Of a stretch of DNA of 64,000 nt, positions 33,996-42,500 are shown in pieces. The notes below the pieces were generated by a model. It made no database searches. It was not told the DNA's origin and worked only from the letters and a program-made list of their open reading frames with translations. Origin of the DNA: JALYYC01 sp039922495. Lineage in GTDB: Bacteria > Chloroflexota > Dormibacteria > CF-121. The position numbers and the translations under genes were made by a program. The stretch is taken from positions 46,480-110,479 of the forward strand of contig JBDTEO010000001.1 of assembly GCA_039922495.1 (NCBI GenBank), in the 5' to 3' direction. Every line of letters begins with the position of its first letter. Position 1 is the first letter of the stretch.

Positions 33996-34987
33996 GCGCG
34001 CCGAGCCCACTCTGGTACGCAACCCGCGGCGCCGGGATGGTGCTGCTGATCCTGCTGACCGCCGTCGTGATCCTTGGAATCCTGACCACCAACCGTTGGG
34101 GAACGGCGCGCATCCCCCGGTTCATCAGCGGCGCGCTGCACCGCAACCTCTCGCTGCTGACCATCGTCTTCCTGGTCCTGCACATCGTCACGGCCATCGT
34201 CGACTCCTTCGCGCACCTGGGACTCAAGGACGCCCTGATCCCGTTCGCGTCCTCGTACCGCCCGCTCTGGATGGGCATCGGCGTGCTCGGCGCCGAGCTC
34301 TTTATCGCGCTGGTGATCAGCAGCCTGATCCGCGAACGCATGGGCTACCGGCTCTGGCGCCTGACCCACTGGCTTGCCTATGCGAGCTGGCCGCTCGCCC
34401 TGCTGCATGGGCTCGGCACCGGGAGCGACACGCGCGCCCTGTGGGCGTTGCTGCTAAACGCCGCCTGCGTCGTCGCGGTGCTGCTCGCGCTCGGCTGGCG
34501 CCTGGCGCTGGGCACGCCCGGGTCGGAGCCCGTCCGGCTGGTTTCGTTGGCGGCGACCGCGCTGGGCACGATCGCGCTCTTCGTCTGGATGGTCGGCGGC
34601 CCGTTGAAGCCGGGCTGGGCGCACGCCGCCGGCACCCCCGCCCAGCTGTTGAGCCTGGTCTCCGGCAGCGCCGCGGCCGTCGGCCTTCCGGCCGGACTCC
34701 ATGATCAGCTACAGGGGAGCCTGACCCAGGACAGTGGCGGCGGCTTGCGGCTCGATCTCCAGGATGTCCCCGACGCCTCGCTCCGGGTCCTGATCAATGT
34801 GGCCAACACCCAGGCGACCACCGCAACCATCGAGGTTCGGCGAAACGGCCAGATGATCTGCTCCAGCTCGGTGCCGATCACCCAGGACCTCGCCACTACC
34901 TGCGGCTCAACGCACCTGACGTTGCAGTCGCTGCAGCAGACGAGCGCCTCGGCCGTGACCGGGCTGTTGGTGACCTCCGCCTCATGA
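33992..34987 (+). CDS. Ferric reductase-like transmembrane haem b protein
   Basis: 331 residues. Six transmembrane helices in residues 1-205. Paired His for haem b: LHRNLSLLTIVFLVLHIVTA and LTHWLAYASWPLALLHG. After the last helix (about 185-205) comes an exported C-terminal domain of about 110 residues, beta-rich (RLDLQDVPDASLRVLIN, ATIEVRRNGQMICSSS) without an FMN-binding SGAT motif. It probably moves electrons from the cytoplasmic flavoprotein/ferredoxin across the membrane. GTG start overlaps the ApbE stop; its own stop overlaps the next ATG. Confidence 0.87.
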   Translation: MSAPSPLWYATRGAGMVLLILLTAVVILGILTTNRWGTARIPRFISGALHRNLSLLTIVFLVLHIVTAIVDSFAHLGLKDALIPFASSYRPLWMGIGVLGAELFIALVISSLIRERMGYRLWRLTHWLAYASWPLALLHGLGTGSDTRALWALLLNAACVVAVLLALGWRLALGTPGSEPVRLVSLAATALGTIALFVWMVGGPLKPGWAHAAGTPAQLLSLVSGSAAAVGLPAGLHDQLQGSLTQDSGGGLRLDLQDVPDASLRVLINVANTQATTATIEVRRNGQMICSSSVPITQDLATTCGSTHLTLQSLQQTSASAVTGLLVTSAS

Positions 34988-36171
34988 TCGACGCCATCGA
35001 ACCGGAATTTCAGCACCTGGATCGCCCCGGCGCGCGGCCGGCCGGTTCGCGGGCGTTGATCGAGGTGATCGGGCGCAGCGGATTGCGCGGCCGCGGCGGC
35101 GCCGGCTTCCCGACCGCGATCAAGTGGCGCGCTGTCGCCGAGCGCAGTCAGGGGTCTGCCGTGGTGGTGGCCAACGGGGTTGAGGCGGACCCATTGAGCG
35201 CCAAGGATCGCCTGCTGATGGTGAGCTACCCGGACCTGGTCCTGGACGGCGCCGTCATTGCCGCCGAGTCCGTGGAGGCGCGCGACGTCGTGCTCGCGGT
35301 CAACCGGGGCTTTGCGGATGCCCGTGGCGCCCTGACCGCGGCGCTGCAGCGGCGTCGCGAGCGCGTCAAGGTGACGCTGGTCGACATCCCGCCGCGCTAC
35401 GTCGCCGGCGAGGAGTCCGCCGTGATTCATTTCATCAACCGCGGCATCGCCAAGCCGACCGGGACGCGCCCACGCCCCTTCGACCGCGGCGCCTTCGGGC
35501 GCCCGACCCTGGTGCAGAACGTCGAGACGCTCGCCTGGGCCGGGCTGATCGCCCGCCGCGGGGACGCCTGGTTCCGATCGCTCGGCGGCCCCGCGCTGCC
35601 GGGGGCCGTCCTGACGACCGTGACGGGCGCCGTGAACCGCCCGGGCGTGGTCGAGCTGCCGGCGAGCGGGGACATGGCCGAGGCCCTGGCCGCGGCCGGC
35701 GGGGTCTTAGGCGGCCCGCCCCAAGCCGTCCTCAGCGGCGGCTTCTTCGGGGCCTGGAGTGATCCCGAAGAAGCCCGACCGGTCGGTGAGGGCGGTGGCA
35801 TGGTGCTGGCGCTGCCGGCGTCATCGTGCGGGCTGGCGGAGACGGCCCGAATGCTCGACATTCTGGCCCGCGAGACGGCCCATCAATGCGGTCCCTGTTT
35901 CAACGGCCTCCCGGCGCTCGCGGATGTGCTGACCCGGGTCGCCTTTGGCCGGCCCGCGGAGGCCGACGTGACTCGACTGCGCCGCTGGGCCGGGCAATTG
36001 GGCGGCCAGCGCGGCGCCTGCCATCACCCCGATGGCGCGGTCGGTCTGCTGTTGAGTGCGCTGACCACCTTTGATCATGACCTGCGCTGGCACCTGCTGC
36101 GCGGCGCCTGCGCCGGCAGCCAGCGTCCGTCCGTGCTTCCCCCGGTGGCGGTTGGCACCGGGTGGCGATGA
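34984..36171 (+). CDS. NuoF-like NADH-binding flavoprotein (51 kDa/SLBB family)
   Basis: 395 residues. FMN/NADH site GLRGRGGAGFPTAIKW (about 34-50), VVVANGVEADPLSAKDR, and YVAGEESAVIHFINRG; a central SLBB-like domain (TVTGAVNRPGVVELP); C-terminal cluster region HQCGPCFNGLPAL and later GQRGACHHP, leaving fewer Cys than the CxxCxxC...C set of true NuoF. It likely takes electrons from NADH (or ferredoxin) into the membrane reductase. ATGA overlaps on both sides show tight coupling. Confidence 0.87.
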   Translation: MIDAIEPEFQHLDRPGARPAGSRALIEVIGRSGLRGRGGAGFPTAIKWRAVAERSQGSAVVVANGVEADPLSAKDRLLMVSYPDLVLDGAVIAAESVEARDVVLAVNRGFADARGALTAALQRRRERVKVTLVDIPPRYVAGEESAVIHFINRGIAKPTGTRPRPFDRGAFGRPTLVQNVETLAWAGLIARRGDAWFRSLGGPALPGAVLTTVTGAVNRPGVVELPASGDMAEALAAAGGVLGGPPQAVLSGGFFGAWSDPEEARPVGEGGGMVLALPASSCGLAETARMLDILARETAHQCGPCFNGLPALADVLTRVAFGRPAEADVTRLRRWAGQLGGQRGACHHPDGAVGLLLSALTTFDHDLRWHLLRGACAGSQRPSVLPPVAVGTGWR

Positions 36172-36374
36172 GGCATCGGCTGCGCGTCAACCCGATCGCG
36201 TGCGATGCCAGTGGCGTCTGTGCCGAGCTGTTTCCGGAGCGCGTGCGCCTCGACGACTGGGGCTACCCGATGATCGATCCGACGCCGATTCCCGAGGCGC
36301 TGCTGCCGCATGCGCAGCGGGCCGTGACGAACTGTCCCAAGCTGGCGCTCGTCATCGAGCCGGTGACCGCCTGA
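36168..36374 (+). CDS. [3Fe-4S]-type ferredoxin
   Basis: 68 residues, ATG overlapping the NuoF-like stop. Three Cys in the ferredoxin layout: ACDASGVCAELFPERV (C-x5-C) and TNCPKLAL near the C-terminus, with WGYPMIDP between. This matches single-cluster [3Fe-4S] ferredoxins of high-GC bacteria. Probably shuttles electrons to or from the NuoF-like protein. Confidence 0.88.
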   Translation: MRHRLRVNPIACDASGVCAELFPERVRLDDWGYPMIDPTPIPEALLPHAQRAVTNCPKLALVIEPVTA

Positions 36375-36375
36375 G

Positions 36376-37239
36376 ATGAAGCGCGTAATGCTCGCGCTGG
36401 CCACGGTGGTGGTGGCCACCGCCTGCGTGGGCCCGCAGGCGAACGCGCCGACACCGTCGCGGACGGCATCGCCCCCGGCGACCCCATCGGCGACGCCATC
36501 ACCGACCCCCGCCAAACCCTCCCATGTGTTCGTGATCATCGTGGAAAACAGCTCCTACGAAAGCGCGCTCGCCCAGCCCTACCTCGCGAGCCTGGCCAAC
36601 GACTATGGCAACGCCACCGACTACCATGCGATCGGGGTGCCGAGCCTGCCGAACTACCTGGCAATGACGTCGGGCTCGACCTGGGGCATCCGGGACGACA
36701 ACTACCACCGGCTGCCGGCCACCGGGCTGGGTGCGGAGCTGACCAGCGCGGGAGTCAGCTGGAAGGCCTACATGGAGGGCTTCACCGGCGACTGTTTCAA
36801 CAGCCCGTATCCCTACGCCCTCAAGCACAATCCGTTTGCCTACTACGGCGGCCAGTGCCCGGCGAACATCGTGCCGATGACGCAGCTGGCGAGTGATCTC
36901 GCCGGCGACACGCCGCAGCTCTCCTGGATCACGCCGGGGCTTTGCCACGACGGGCACGACTGCTCCCGGTGGGTGGCGGACCAGTGGCTGGCCGCGACCG
37001 TGCCGCAGATCCTCGCCTCGCCGGCCTGGCAGGACAACGGCGTCCTCTTCATCACGGCCGACGAAGGCGACGGTGCCAGTGATCGGGTCCCCCTGGTGGT
37101 GGTCTCACCCGAGGTGCACGCCCAGCAGCTCACTGCCTCCTACGATCATTTCTCGCTGCTCGCAACGCTCGCCGATAACCTGGGCGTTGCGCGACCGGGC
37201 CAATCGGCCCAGGCCGACCCGATCATCCTGACCGGCTAG
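36376..37239 (+). CDS. Secreted lipoprotein phosphoesterase (phospholipase C/acid phosphatase-like)
   Basis: 287 residues. Lipoprotein signal with lipobox VATAC (Cys about 17), then a Thr/Pro/Ser linker to about residue 45. Phosphoesterase-family core: FVIIVENSSYE, HAIGVPSLPNYLAMTSG, SWITPGLCHDGHDC, GVLFITADEGDGASDR and VVVSPEVH, alkaline phosphatase-like metal residues in the PlcC/AcpA group. Starts one base after the ferredoxin stop, so it is read with the redox cluster although its function looks separate. Confidence 0.87.
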   Translation: MKRVMLALATVVVATACVGPQANAPTPSRTASPPATPSATPSPTPAKPSHVFVIIVENSSYESALAQPYLASLANDYGNATDYHAIGVPSLPNYLAMTSGSTWGIRDDNYHRLPATGLGAELTSAGVSWKAYMEGFTGDCFNSPYPYALKHNPFAYYGGQCPANIVPMTQLASDLAGDTPQLSWITPGLCHDGHDCSRWVADQWLAATVPQILASPAWQDNGVLFITADEGDGASDRVPLVVVSPEVHAQQLTASYDHFSLLATLADNLGVARPGQSAQADPIILTG

Positions 37240-37252
37240 GCGCGGCGCCGCC

Positions 37253-38359
37253 TCAGGGCGTGCGCAGGGTCTGCATGGCCTGCCGGCCGGCTCGCATCCA
37301 TTCGCCGTTGAAGAGCCACGACTCGACGCCCCAGAGCAGGACCACGCTGGCGCCGCGACCGCGGTAGGCGGAGGCACTGTCCATCAGGTCCTGGGTGGTG
37401 AATCCCGGTGCGCCGAGCCATGGAATCCCCTGCATTTCGGTGATCCAGAGCTGCTTGTTGGCCAGCCGGGCCTGGGTCGACCAGTAGCTGATCGTATCGC
37501 CCTTCCACGCGATCCGCTCCTCCGCTGAATCCTCGGCCAGCGGGGTGGAGGGCGTCACGGCGTAGACGTCGAGACCGAGGACGTTGCCCAGCTGCAGCGT
37601 TTCCTCGGGGTGGCCGGCCGCCTTTGGTCCCGGAAGGAGCCGGTAGAACCAGGCGAGCGGGCTCTGACCCTGCTTGTCGAGCGTGATGTGTGAGGAGTTG
37701 AAGGTGGTGACGACGATGGAATGGATCTGGTCGGTGGCGCGCAGCTGGTCGATCTCGTTCTCGACCGTGGTCGCGGTCAGCGCCGGTGCCTGATCGACGT
37801 TGGTGGTCACGCTGTCGAGCGGTTCATTTTCGATCTGCCAGGCATAGAGCTCGGGAAGATCGGCGTAATGCGCCACGCTGGTCTGCAGGTAGGTGGCGTA
37901 GGCCGGCGAGGCGACGATCTTCCGCAGGTTGCTGCCCGTGGCGTTCGGCAGCCAGCCGGGCAGATAGACCTCGGGGTAGCCAAGGTTCCGGGCGCCGATG
38001 GTCAAGATCACCCGGGTCGGTCGCCGAAGGTGCCGGTTATGGCGCTGGATGACGTTCAGGAGTGCGTCGGTGGCGGAGAAGTCGAACCCGTCTGGCCAGG
38101 GCTGGGCCTGGCTCCAGTAAATCGGGAGGCGCACCAGGTTCGGCTGGAGCGTGTCCACCAGCGTTTGCAGGGCGGCGGTGGGCGTCTCGTTGAGCAGTCG
38201 CGGGACCGAGTACGGGCTGAAGGAGAACCCGACCAGTGGGGGTCCAGGAGGCGGCGCCGAGACGGCGGGCGCGGCGACCGGGGTGACGTTGGTAATCAGC
38301 GCCACGAGGCACCCCACGACCAACGCCGAGCTTGCCTGGCGTACGCGCCCCAATACCAA
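37253..38359 (-). CDS. Secreted glycoside hydrolase-like TIM-barrel protein
   Basis: 368 residues from TTG 38359, supported by GGGAG (38366-38370) six bases upstream. Signal peptide about 1-35 (LVVGCLVALITNVTPVAAPA). TIM-barrel glycosidase (clan GH-A-like) features: NLVRLPIYWSQAQPWPDGFD, YAWQIENEPLDSV with the acid/base Glu of an NEP motif, and LWITEMQGIPW with the likely nucleophile Glu. Specific GH family and sugar not identifiable by eye. Preceded by three-heptamer operator copy B. Confidence 0.82.
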   Translation of the reverse strand: MVLGRVRQASSALVVGCLVALITNVTPVAAPAVSAPPPGPPLVGFSFSPYSVPRLLNETPTAALQTLVDTLQPNLVRLPIYWSQAQPWPDGFDFSATDALLNVIQRHNRHLRRPTRVILTIGARNLGYPEVYLPGWLPNATGSNLRKIVASPAYATYLQTSVAHYADLPELYAWQIENEPLDSVTTNVDQAPALTATTVENEIDQLRATDQIHSIVVTTFNSSHITLDKQGQSPLAWFYRLLPGPKAAGHPEETLQLGNVLGLDVYAVTPSTPLAEDSAEERIAWKGDTISYWSTQARLANKQLWITEMQGIPWLGAPGFTTQDLMDSASAYRGRGASVVLLWGVESWLFNGEWMRAGRQAMQTLRTP

Positions 38360-38381
38360 TCGCTACTCCCTTCCAGATCAA

Positions 38382-38410
38382 ATCACGAGCGGGTGAGAGC
38401 GCCGTGAGAA
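38382..38410 (-). promoter_or_regulatory. Three-heptamer operator, copy B
   Basis: Minus strand TTCTCAC (38410-38404), CTCTCAC (38399-38393), TCGTGAT (38388-38382), 11-bp period, ending 22 bases before the TTG of the glycosidase gene. Same layout, same order and nearly the same distance to the start as copy A. Confidence 0.5.
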
Positions 38411-38475
38411 TCTCCCAAACCCATTCTGGCAGGAAGGGGTTCCGCCGGCCCCTAATTTGTATTCAGCGGCTTTGG

Positions 38476-40650
38476 CTAACCCCCACCCCGTTTCTTGCGC
38501 TTCCCGGTCCCGGTCCCGGTGGCCCCGGCGGGGTTCCCGTATCCATTCAGCACGCAGGGCACGCCGTTGACCGTCAGCTGGGCATCGGTAACGGTGTAGG
38601 GGTTGAACGACGTAAAGCGGCAGGTCGGCCAGGCTTGCGCCAGCACCGGCGGCACGTTTTCGGTTCCCGGCAGGAAATAGTTGCCGCCAACCTGGTCGAC
38701 CCCGGCGGGCACCGGATACCACTCGTCGGGTTTCTGCGCCAGTGCCTGCAGCATGAACTGGTGCCAGATCGGCGCCGCACCGACGATACCGGTCGAGTTG
38801 TGCGACAACGGCTGGTAATCGGGGTTGCCGACCCACACCGCGGTCGCCAGACTCGGCGTGAAGCCGACCGTCCAGTTGTCGCGGAAATCCTGGGTGGTAC
38901 CGGTTTTGGCGGCGACATGCCGCCCGGGCAGGGTGAGATCGCCGCCGCAGCCGAACTCGAGGCAGCGGTTGCGGTCATCCGACATGATCGAGTCGACGAT
39001 GAACGCCGTTTGCGGCGAAACGGCGCGGAACTCATTCTTTTTGGCCTCGTAGCTAAAGATCTGCTTGCCCAGGCCGTCCACGATGTGGGAGATGGGCGCT
39101 GGCTGATGGCGAACGCCGAGCGTCGCGAGGGTTGAGGCGCTGGTCGCCATGTCAAGCGGGGGGACCGCGTACCCGCCGAGGGTGAGGCTGATCCCGTAGC
39201 TGCTGTCCTTTTGGGTCAGCGTCGTGACCCCCATCCGGCGGGCGGTGTCGAGCACGGCCGGGATGCCGATGGTGAGCTCCGTCTTGATGGCAGGGATGTT
39301 GAGGGAGTTGCCCATGGCGACCTTCAGTGGCACCGTGCCGTGATATTTCAGGTCGTAGTTCTGGGGCTGATAGGGCTTGTAGCCATCGGTGCCACCGCCC
39401 AGGGGGAAGGTCATCGGTTGATCGAGGATCGGGCTCACCATGTTCAGGCGTCCGCTCTCGATCGCCGCGGTGTAGGTGAACATCTTGAAGGATGATCCTG
39501 GTTGCCGGGTGGCGGTGGTGGCCATATTGATCTGGCCACCCGGCCGGTTGTAATCCGCGCCGCCGACCATCGCCAGGACCTCGCCGGTTTTCGGGTCCAT
39601 CGCGACCAGGGCCGCGTCGTGGAAGTTGTAGAAGTTGCCGGCTTTCGCGATCTGGTCGCGCACCACCTTCTCGGCAAGGTTCTGCAAGTTCATATCCAGC
39701 GTCGTGTAGATGCGGTAGCCCTTGCGGTCGCTCGGCCGGATGTGGAACTGCTTGTCAAGGACCTGCAACACGTAGTCGACGAAGTGCGGCGCCAGCACCG
39801 GGTTGGAGGGCGGGAAGACCTGCAGCGGCTCGTTGCCGGCCGCCAGCGCCTGGGCGGGCGTGATCATCTTTTGCGCCACCATCGCGTTCAAGACCGCGAG
39901 CTGTCGAAGCTTGGCCTGCTTGGGGTTGAGCAGCGGGCTGTTCTGGGTCGGCGCCTGCGGCAGCCCAGCCAGCATCGCGGCCTGGCCCAAGGTCAGGTCG
40001 TGAGCGTTCGTGTGGAAAAAGGTGCGGGCCGCGGACTCGATGCCATACGCCTGGCTGCCGTAGTAGATGGTGTCCAGGTACATCTCGAGGATCTGATCCT
40101 TGGAGTAGCTGCCGTTGAGGTCAATGGCCAGCACCGCCTCACGGAGCTTCCGCTGGATCGTCGCCGGGGGATTGGGTCCGATGAAGACCTGTTTGACCAG
40201 CTGCTGGCTGATGGTGCTCCCGCCCTGGTCGATATGGTGATGCGTGTAGTCGGCGATGGCGGCGCGGGCGATGCCGCCGACGTCGATGCCGCTGTTGCTG
40301 TAGAAGCTGCGGTCTTCGATCGCCACCGTCGCCTGCTTGACGAAAGGCGAGATGTACTTGAGCGGGACGACGATCCGGTGATCGCCATTGAGCCCGATGT
40401 CGTCGAGCAGGATGCCATGCCGGTCGTAGATCAGGGTGTCCTGGTTGAAGCCGCTCGAGGACAGGCCGTCAACGGTGGGCAGCGTCCCGACCGTTCCCGC
40501 GGCCAGCGCCGGCACCGCCATCAGGGGCAGCCCGAACACCACCAGCAGTCCCAGGAAGAGGACCCGCCGCGACTTGGAGCGTCGCTGCAGCCGCCGGGTC
40601 AGCCGGATATGCCGGAACATCGCCGACCGCGAGCGGCGCCGGTGCGGCAT
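38476..40650 (-). CDS. Bifunctional class A penicillin-binding protein (PBP1-like)
   Basis: 724 residues. Basic cytoplasmic tail, one membrane anchor (about 30-52), GT51 glycosyltransferase (about 85-270: TVAIEDRSFYSNSGIDVGG with catalytic Glu, GGSTISQQLVKQVFI, RKLREAVLAIDL) and transpeptidase (about 330-650: SxxK in PGSSFKMF, SxN in MGNSLNIPA, KTGTT). Ends in a Lys/Arg/Gly tail. It polymerises and cross-links peptidoglycan. A second class A PBP is at 57684-59912. Start context lacks SD; an ATG ten codons on is possible. Confidence 0.93.
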   Translation of the reverse strand: MPHRRRSRSAMFRHIRLTRRLQRRSKSRRVLFLGLLVVFGLPLMAVPALAAGTVGTLPTVDGLSSSGFNQDTLIYDRHGILLDDIGLNGDHRIVVPLKYISPFVKQATVAIEDRSFYSNSGIDVGGIARAAIADYTHHHIDQGGSTISQQLVKQVFIGPNPPATIQRKLREAVLAIDLNGSYSKDQILEMYLDTIYYGSQAYGIESAARTFFHTNAHDLTLGQAAMLAGLPQAPTQNSPLLNPKQAKLRQLAVLNAMVAQKMITPAQALAAGNEPLQVFPPSNPVLAPHFVDYVLQVLDKQFHIRPSDRKGYRIYTTLDMNLQNLAEKVVRDQIAKAGNFYNFHDAALVAMDPKTGEVLAMVGGADYNRPGGQINMATTATRQPGSSFKMFTYTAAIESGRLNMVSPILDQPMTFPLGGGTDGYKPYQPQNYDLKYHGTVPLKVAMGNSLNIPAIKTELTIGIPAVLDTARRMGVTTLTQKDSSYGISLTLGGYAVPPLDMATSASTLATLGVRHQPAPISHIVDGLGKQIFSYEAKKNEFRAVSPQTAFIVDSIMSDDRNRCLEFGCGGDLTLPGRHVAAKTGTTQDFRDNWTVGFTPSLATAVWVGNPDYQPLSHNSTGIVGAAPIWHQFMLQALAQKPDEWYPVPAGVDQVGGNYFLPGTENVPPVLAQAWPTCRFTSFNPYTVTDAQLTVNGVPCVLNGYGNPAGATGTGTGKRKKRGGG

Positions 40651-40700
40651 CAGTTACGGTCCGAAATCGGAACGACGGGAGCTTCCCCTTGCATCAACAA

Positions 40701-40723
40701 GCATGATAACGCAAGTATCATAC
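40701..40723. promoter_or_regulatory. AT-rich dyad between the PBP and msrA genes
   Basis: GCATGATA (40701-40708) and TATCATAC (40716-40723) form an inverted repeat with one mismatch and a seven-base spacer in a locally AT-rich spacer of divergent genes. Several TANNNT hexamers overlap it, so it looks like an operator or a pair of -10 elements. Confidence 0.4.
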
Positions 40724-40835
40724 ATTTGCATATTCGGAGTTTAGGGTAAGTGCTCGGATTTGGGCGGCAGCGGGCCGAGGGGGAGGGCCCGGCCGTGACT
40801 GGAACATTCGCCGGGTGGGTAGAGTTGTCAATGTC

Positions 40836-41330
40836 ATGAGCACAGCAATTTTTGCCGCGGGATGTTTTTGGGGCGTTGAAGCCGCCTTTCGCCAGATTCC
40901 GGGCGTGACCGGGACCACCGTGGGGTACACGGGCGGGACCGCCGTGGATCCGACTTACAAGCAGGTGTGCACCGGCCGGACGGGCCACGCGGAGGCGGTC
41001 CAGGTCGAGTTCGATTCGACGCGTGTGTCGTATGACGAGCTGCTGAACGTGTTCTGGGAAAGCCACGATCCGACGACGATGAACCGGCAGGGCTGGGACA
41101 TCGGCACGCAGTATCGCTCGGCCATCTTCCCGGAGGATGCCGGGCAGCAGGCGGCGGCGGTCGCGTCGCGCGATGCGCGCCAGCAGCACTCGCGCAAGAA
41201 GATCGTGACCGAGATCACACCGGCGATGGCCTTCTATCGCGCCGAGGATTACCACCAGCAGTACCTGGAGAAGCGCGGCGAGGCCAGCTGCCACATCGGC
41301 TTGACGCCGCAAGCAAGCGAAGGCCGCTAG
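40836..41330 (+). CDS. msrA: Peptide methionine (S)-S-oxide reductase MsrA
   Basis: 164 residues from ATG 40836; an in-frame GTG at 40815 is upstream of the likely -10 (TAGAGT, 40820-40825). Catalytic motif FAAGCFWGVEAAFR with the nucleophile Cys near residue 10, then VGYTGGTAVDPTY, GHAEAVQVEFD, HDPTTMNRQGWDIGTQYRS in parts and FYRAEDYHQQYL. It repairs methionine sulfoxide in proteins. A CTG-initiated esterase gene follows one base after the stop. Confidence 0.94.
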   Translation: MSTAIFAAGCFWGVEAAFRQIPGVTGTTVGYTGGTAVDPTYKQVCTGRTGHAEAVQVEFDSTRVSYDELLNVFWESHDPTTMNRQGWDIGTQYRSAIFPEDAGQQAAAVASRDARQQHSRKKIVTEITPAMAFYRAEDYHQQYLEKRGEASCHIGLTPQASEGR

Positions 41331-41331
41331 T

Positions 41332-42369
41332 CTGACCGCCCCGGGTCCGCCCTGGTCGTCCGCGCCCGCCGGTCGGTTCGAGGAGCATCGATTCGAGAGC
41401 CGGGTCCTGACGGACAATCCGCTTCATGACCCGGCGGAGCGGCCGCTCTGGGTCTACACGCCACCGGGCTACGACAGGGATAGGACGCGCCGCTATCCGA
41501 GCATCTACGTCATCCAGGGGCTGACCGGGCAGCTCGACATGTGGCGGAATCGCCCGGCCTTTCGCCGCAACTTCCCCGAGCTCGCCGATGCCCAGTTCGC
41601 CGACGGTGGCGCGCCGCCGTGCATCCTTATCTATGTCGATTGCTGGACCTCGCTGGGGGGCAGTCAGTTCCTCGATTCACCCGGGACCGGCAGATACCAC
41701 ACCTACCTCTGCGACGAGGTGGTGCCCTTTGTCGATGCGCACTACCGGACACTGCCGGCCGCGACGCATCGCGGCATCGCCGGCAAGTCGAGCGGCGGCT
41801 ACGGCGCGATGGTGACGCCAATGCTGCGGCCGGACCTGTTCGCCGGTTTTGCGACCCATGCCGGCGACGCGCTCTTCGAGATGTCCTACCTGAATGCCTT
41901 CCCGAAGTCGGTCCGGACGCTGCGTGACCACTACCAGGGATCCTTCGAGAATTTCTGGCGCGACTTCCGGAGCCGGCCGGCGTTTAGCCGCGAGGGCGAC
42001 GGGGAGGTGCTCAACGACTGGTGCATGGCAGCCTGTTACTCCACCGACGAGGATGGCACCGTGCGGCTTCCCTACGACCCCGGCACGGGCCTGCTGATCC
42101 CGAAGGTCTGGGAGCGCTGGCTGGCCTGGGACCCGGTGCGGATGGTGCCCAAACACGCCGAGGCGCTCCGCGGCATGCGGGCGATCTACATTGACGCCGG
42201 CCGTCGCGACCAGTTCTACCTCGACCTCGGCGCCGAGGCCTTTCGGCGCGCACTCGCCGCGATCGGCGTCACGGATGTCTTCTTTGAGCTCTTCGACGCG
42301 ACGCACGACGCGATCGAGTACCGCTATCCGATCGGGATCAAATACCTGGCCGACCGGCTCAGCCCCTAG
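41332..42369 (+). CDS. Putative esterase (enterochelin esterase/PF00756-like), apparent CTG start
   Basis: 345 residues from CTG 41332. The frame is open from 41305 and clearly coding before the first ATG (41539): LTDNPLHDPAERPLWVYTPP and RYPSIYVIQGLTGQLDMW belong to the conserved N-terminal region. There is no ATG, GTG or TTG before 41539, and GAAGG (41319-41323) lies eight bases before CTG. Alpha/beta hydrolase motifs: GKSSGGYGAM (Ser), GRRDQFYLD (Asp) and FDATHDAIEYR (His). Cytoplasmic. Substrate unknown. If CTG is wrong, ATG 41539 would remove the first beta strands. Confidence 0.82.
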   Translation: MTAPGPPWSSAPAGRFEEHRFESRVLTDNPLHDPAERPLWVYTPPGYDRDRTRRYPSIYVIQGLTGQLDMWRNRPAFRRNFPELADAQFADGGAPPCILIYVDCWTSLGGSQFLDSPGTGRYHTYLCDEVVPFVDAHYRTLPAATHRGIAGKSSGGYGAMVTPMLRPDLFAGFATHAGDALFEMSYLNAFPKSVRTLRDHYQGSFENFWRDFRSRPAFSREGDGEVLNDWCMAACYSTDEDGTVRLPYDPGTGLLIPKVWERWLAWDPVRMVPKHAEALRGMRAIYIDAGRRDQFYLDLGAEAFRRALAAIGVTDVFFELFDATHDAIEYRYPIGIKYLADRLSP

Positions 42370-42500
42370 CCGAACGGCTAGCCCGCCGACCTGCTCGAAC
42401 GCCCGGGTCCTCCCCTGGCCATCCGGGTGAAGCGCTCCATCGCCAATTCGGGGGACGATGGCTGCAGCGGCAAAACCCCCGCACAAGGAGCACAGCACCT

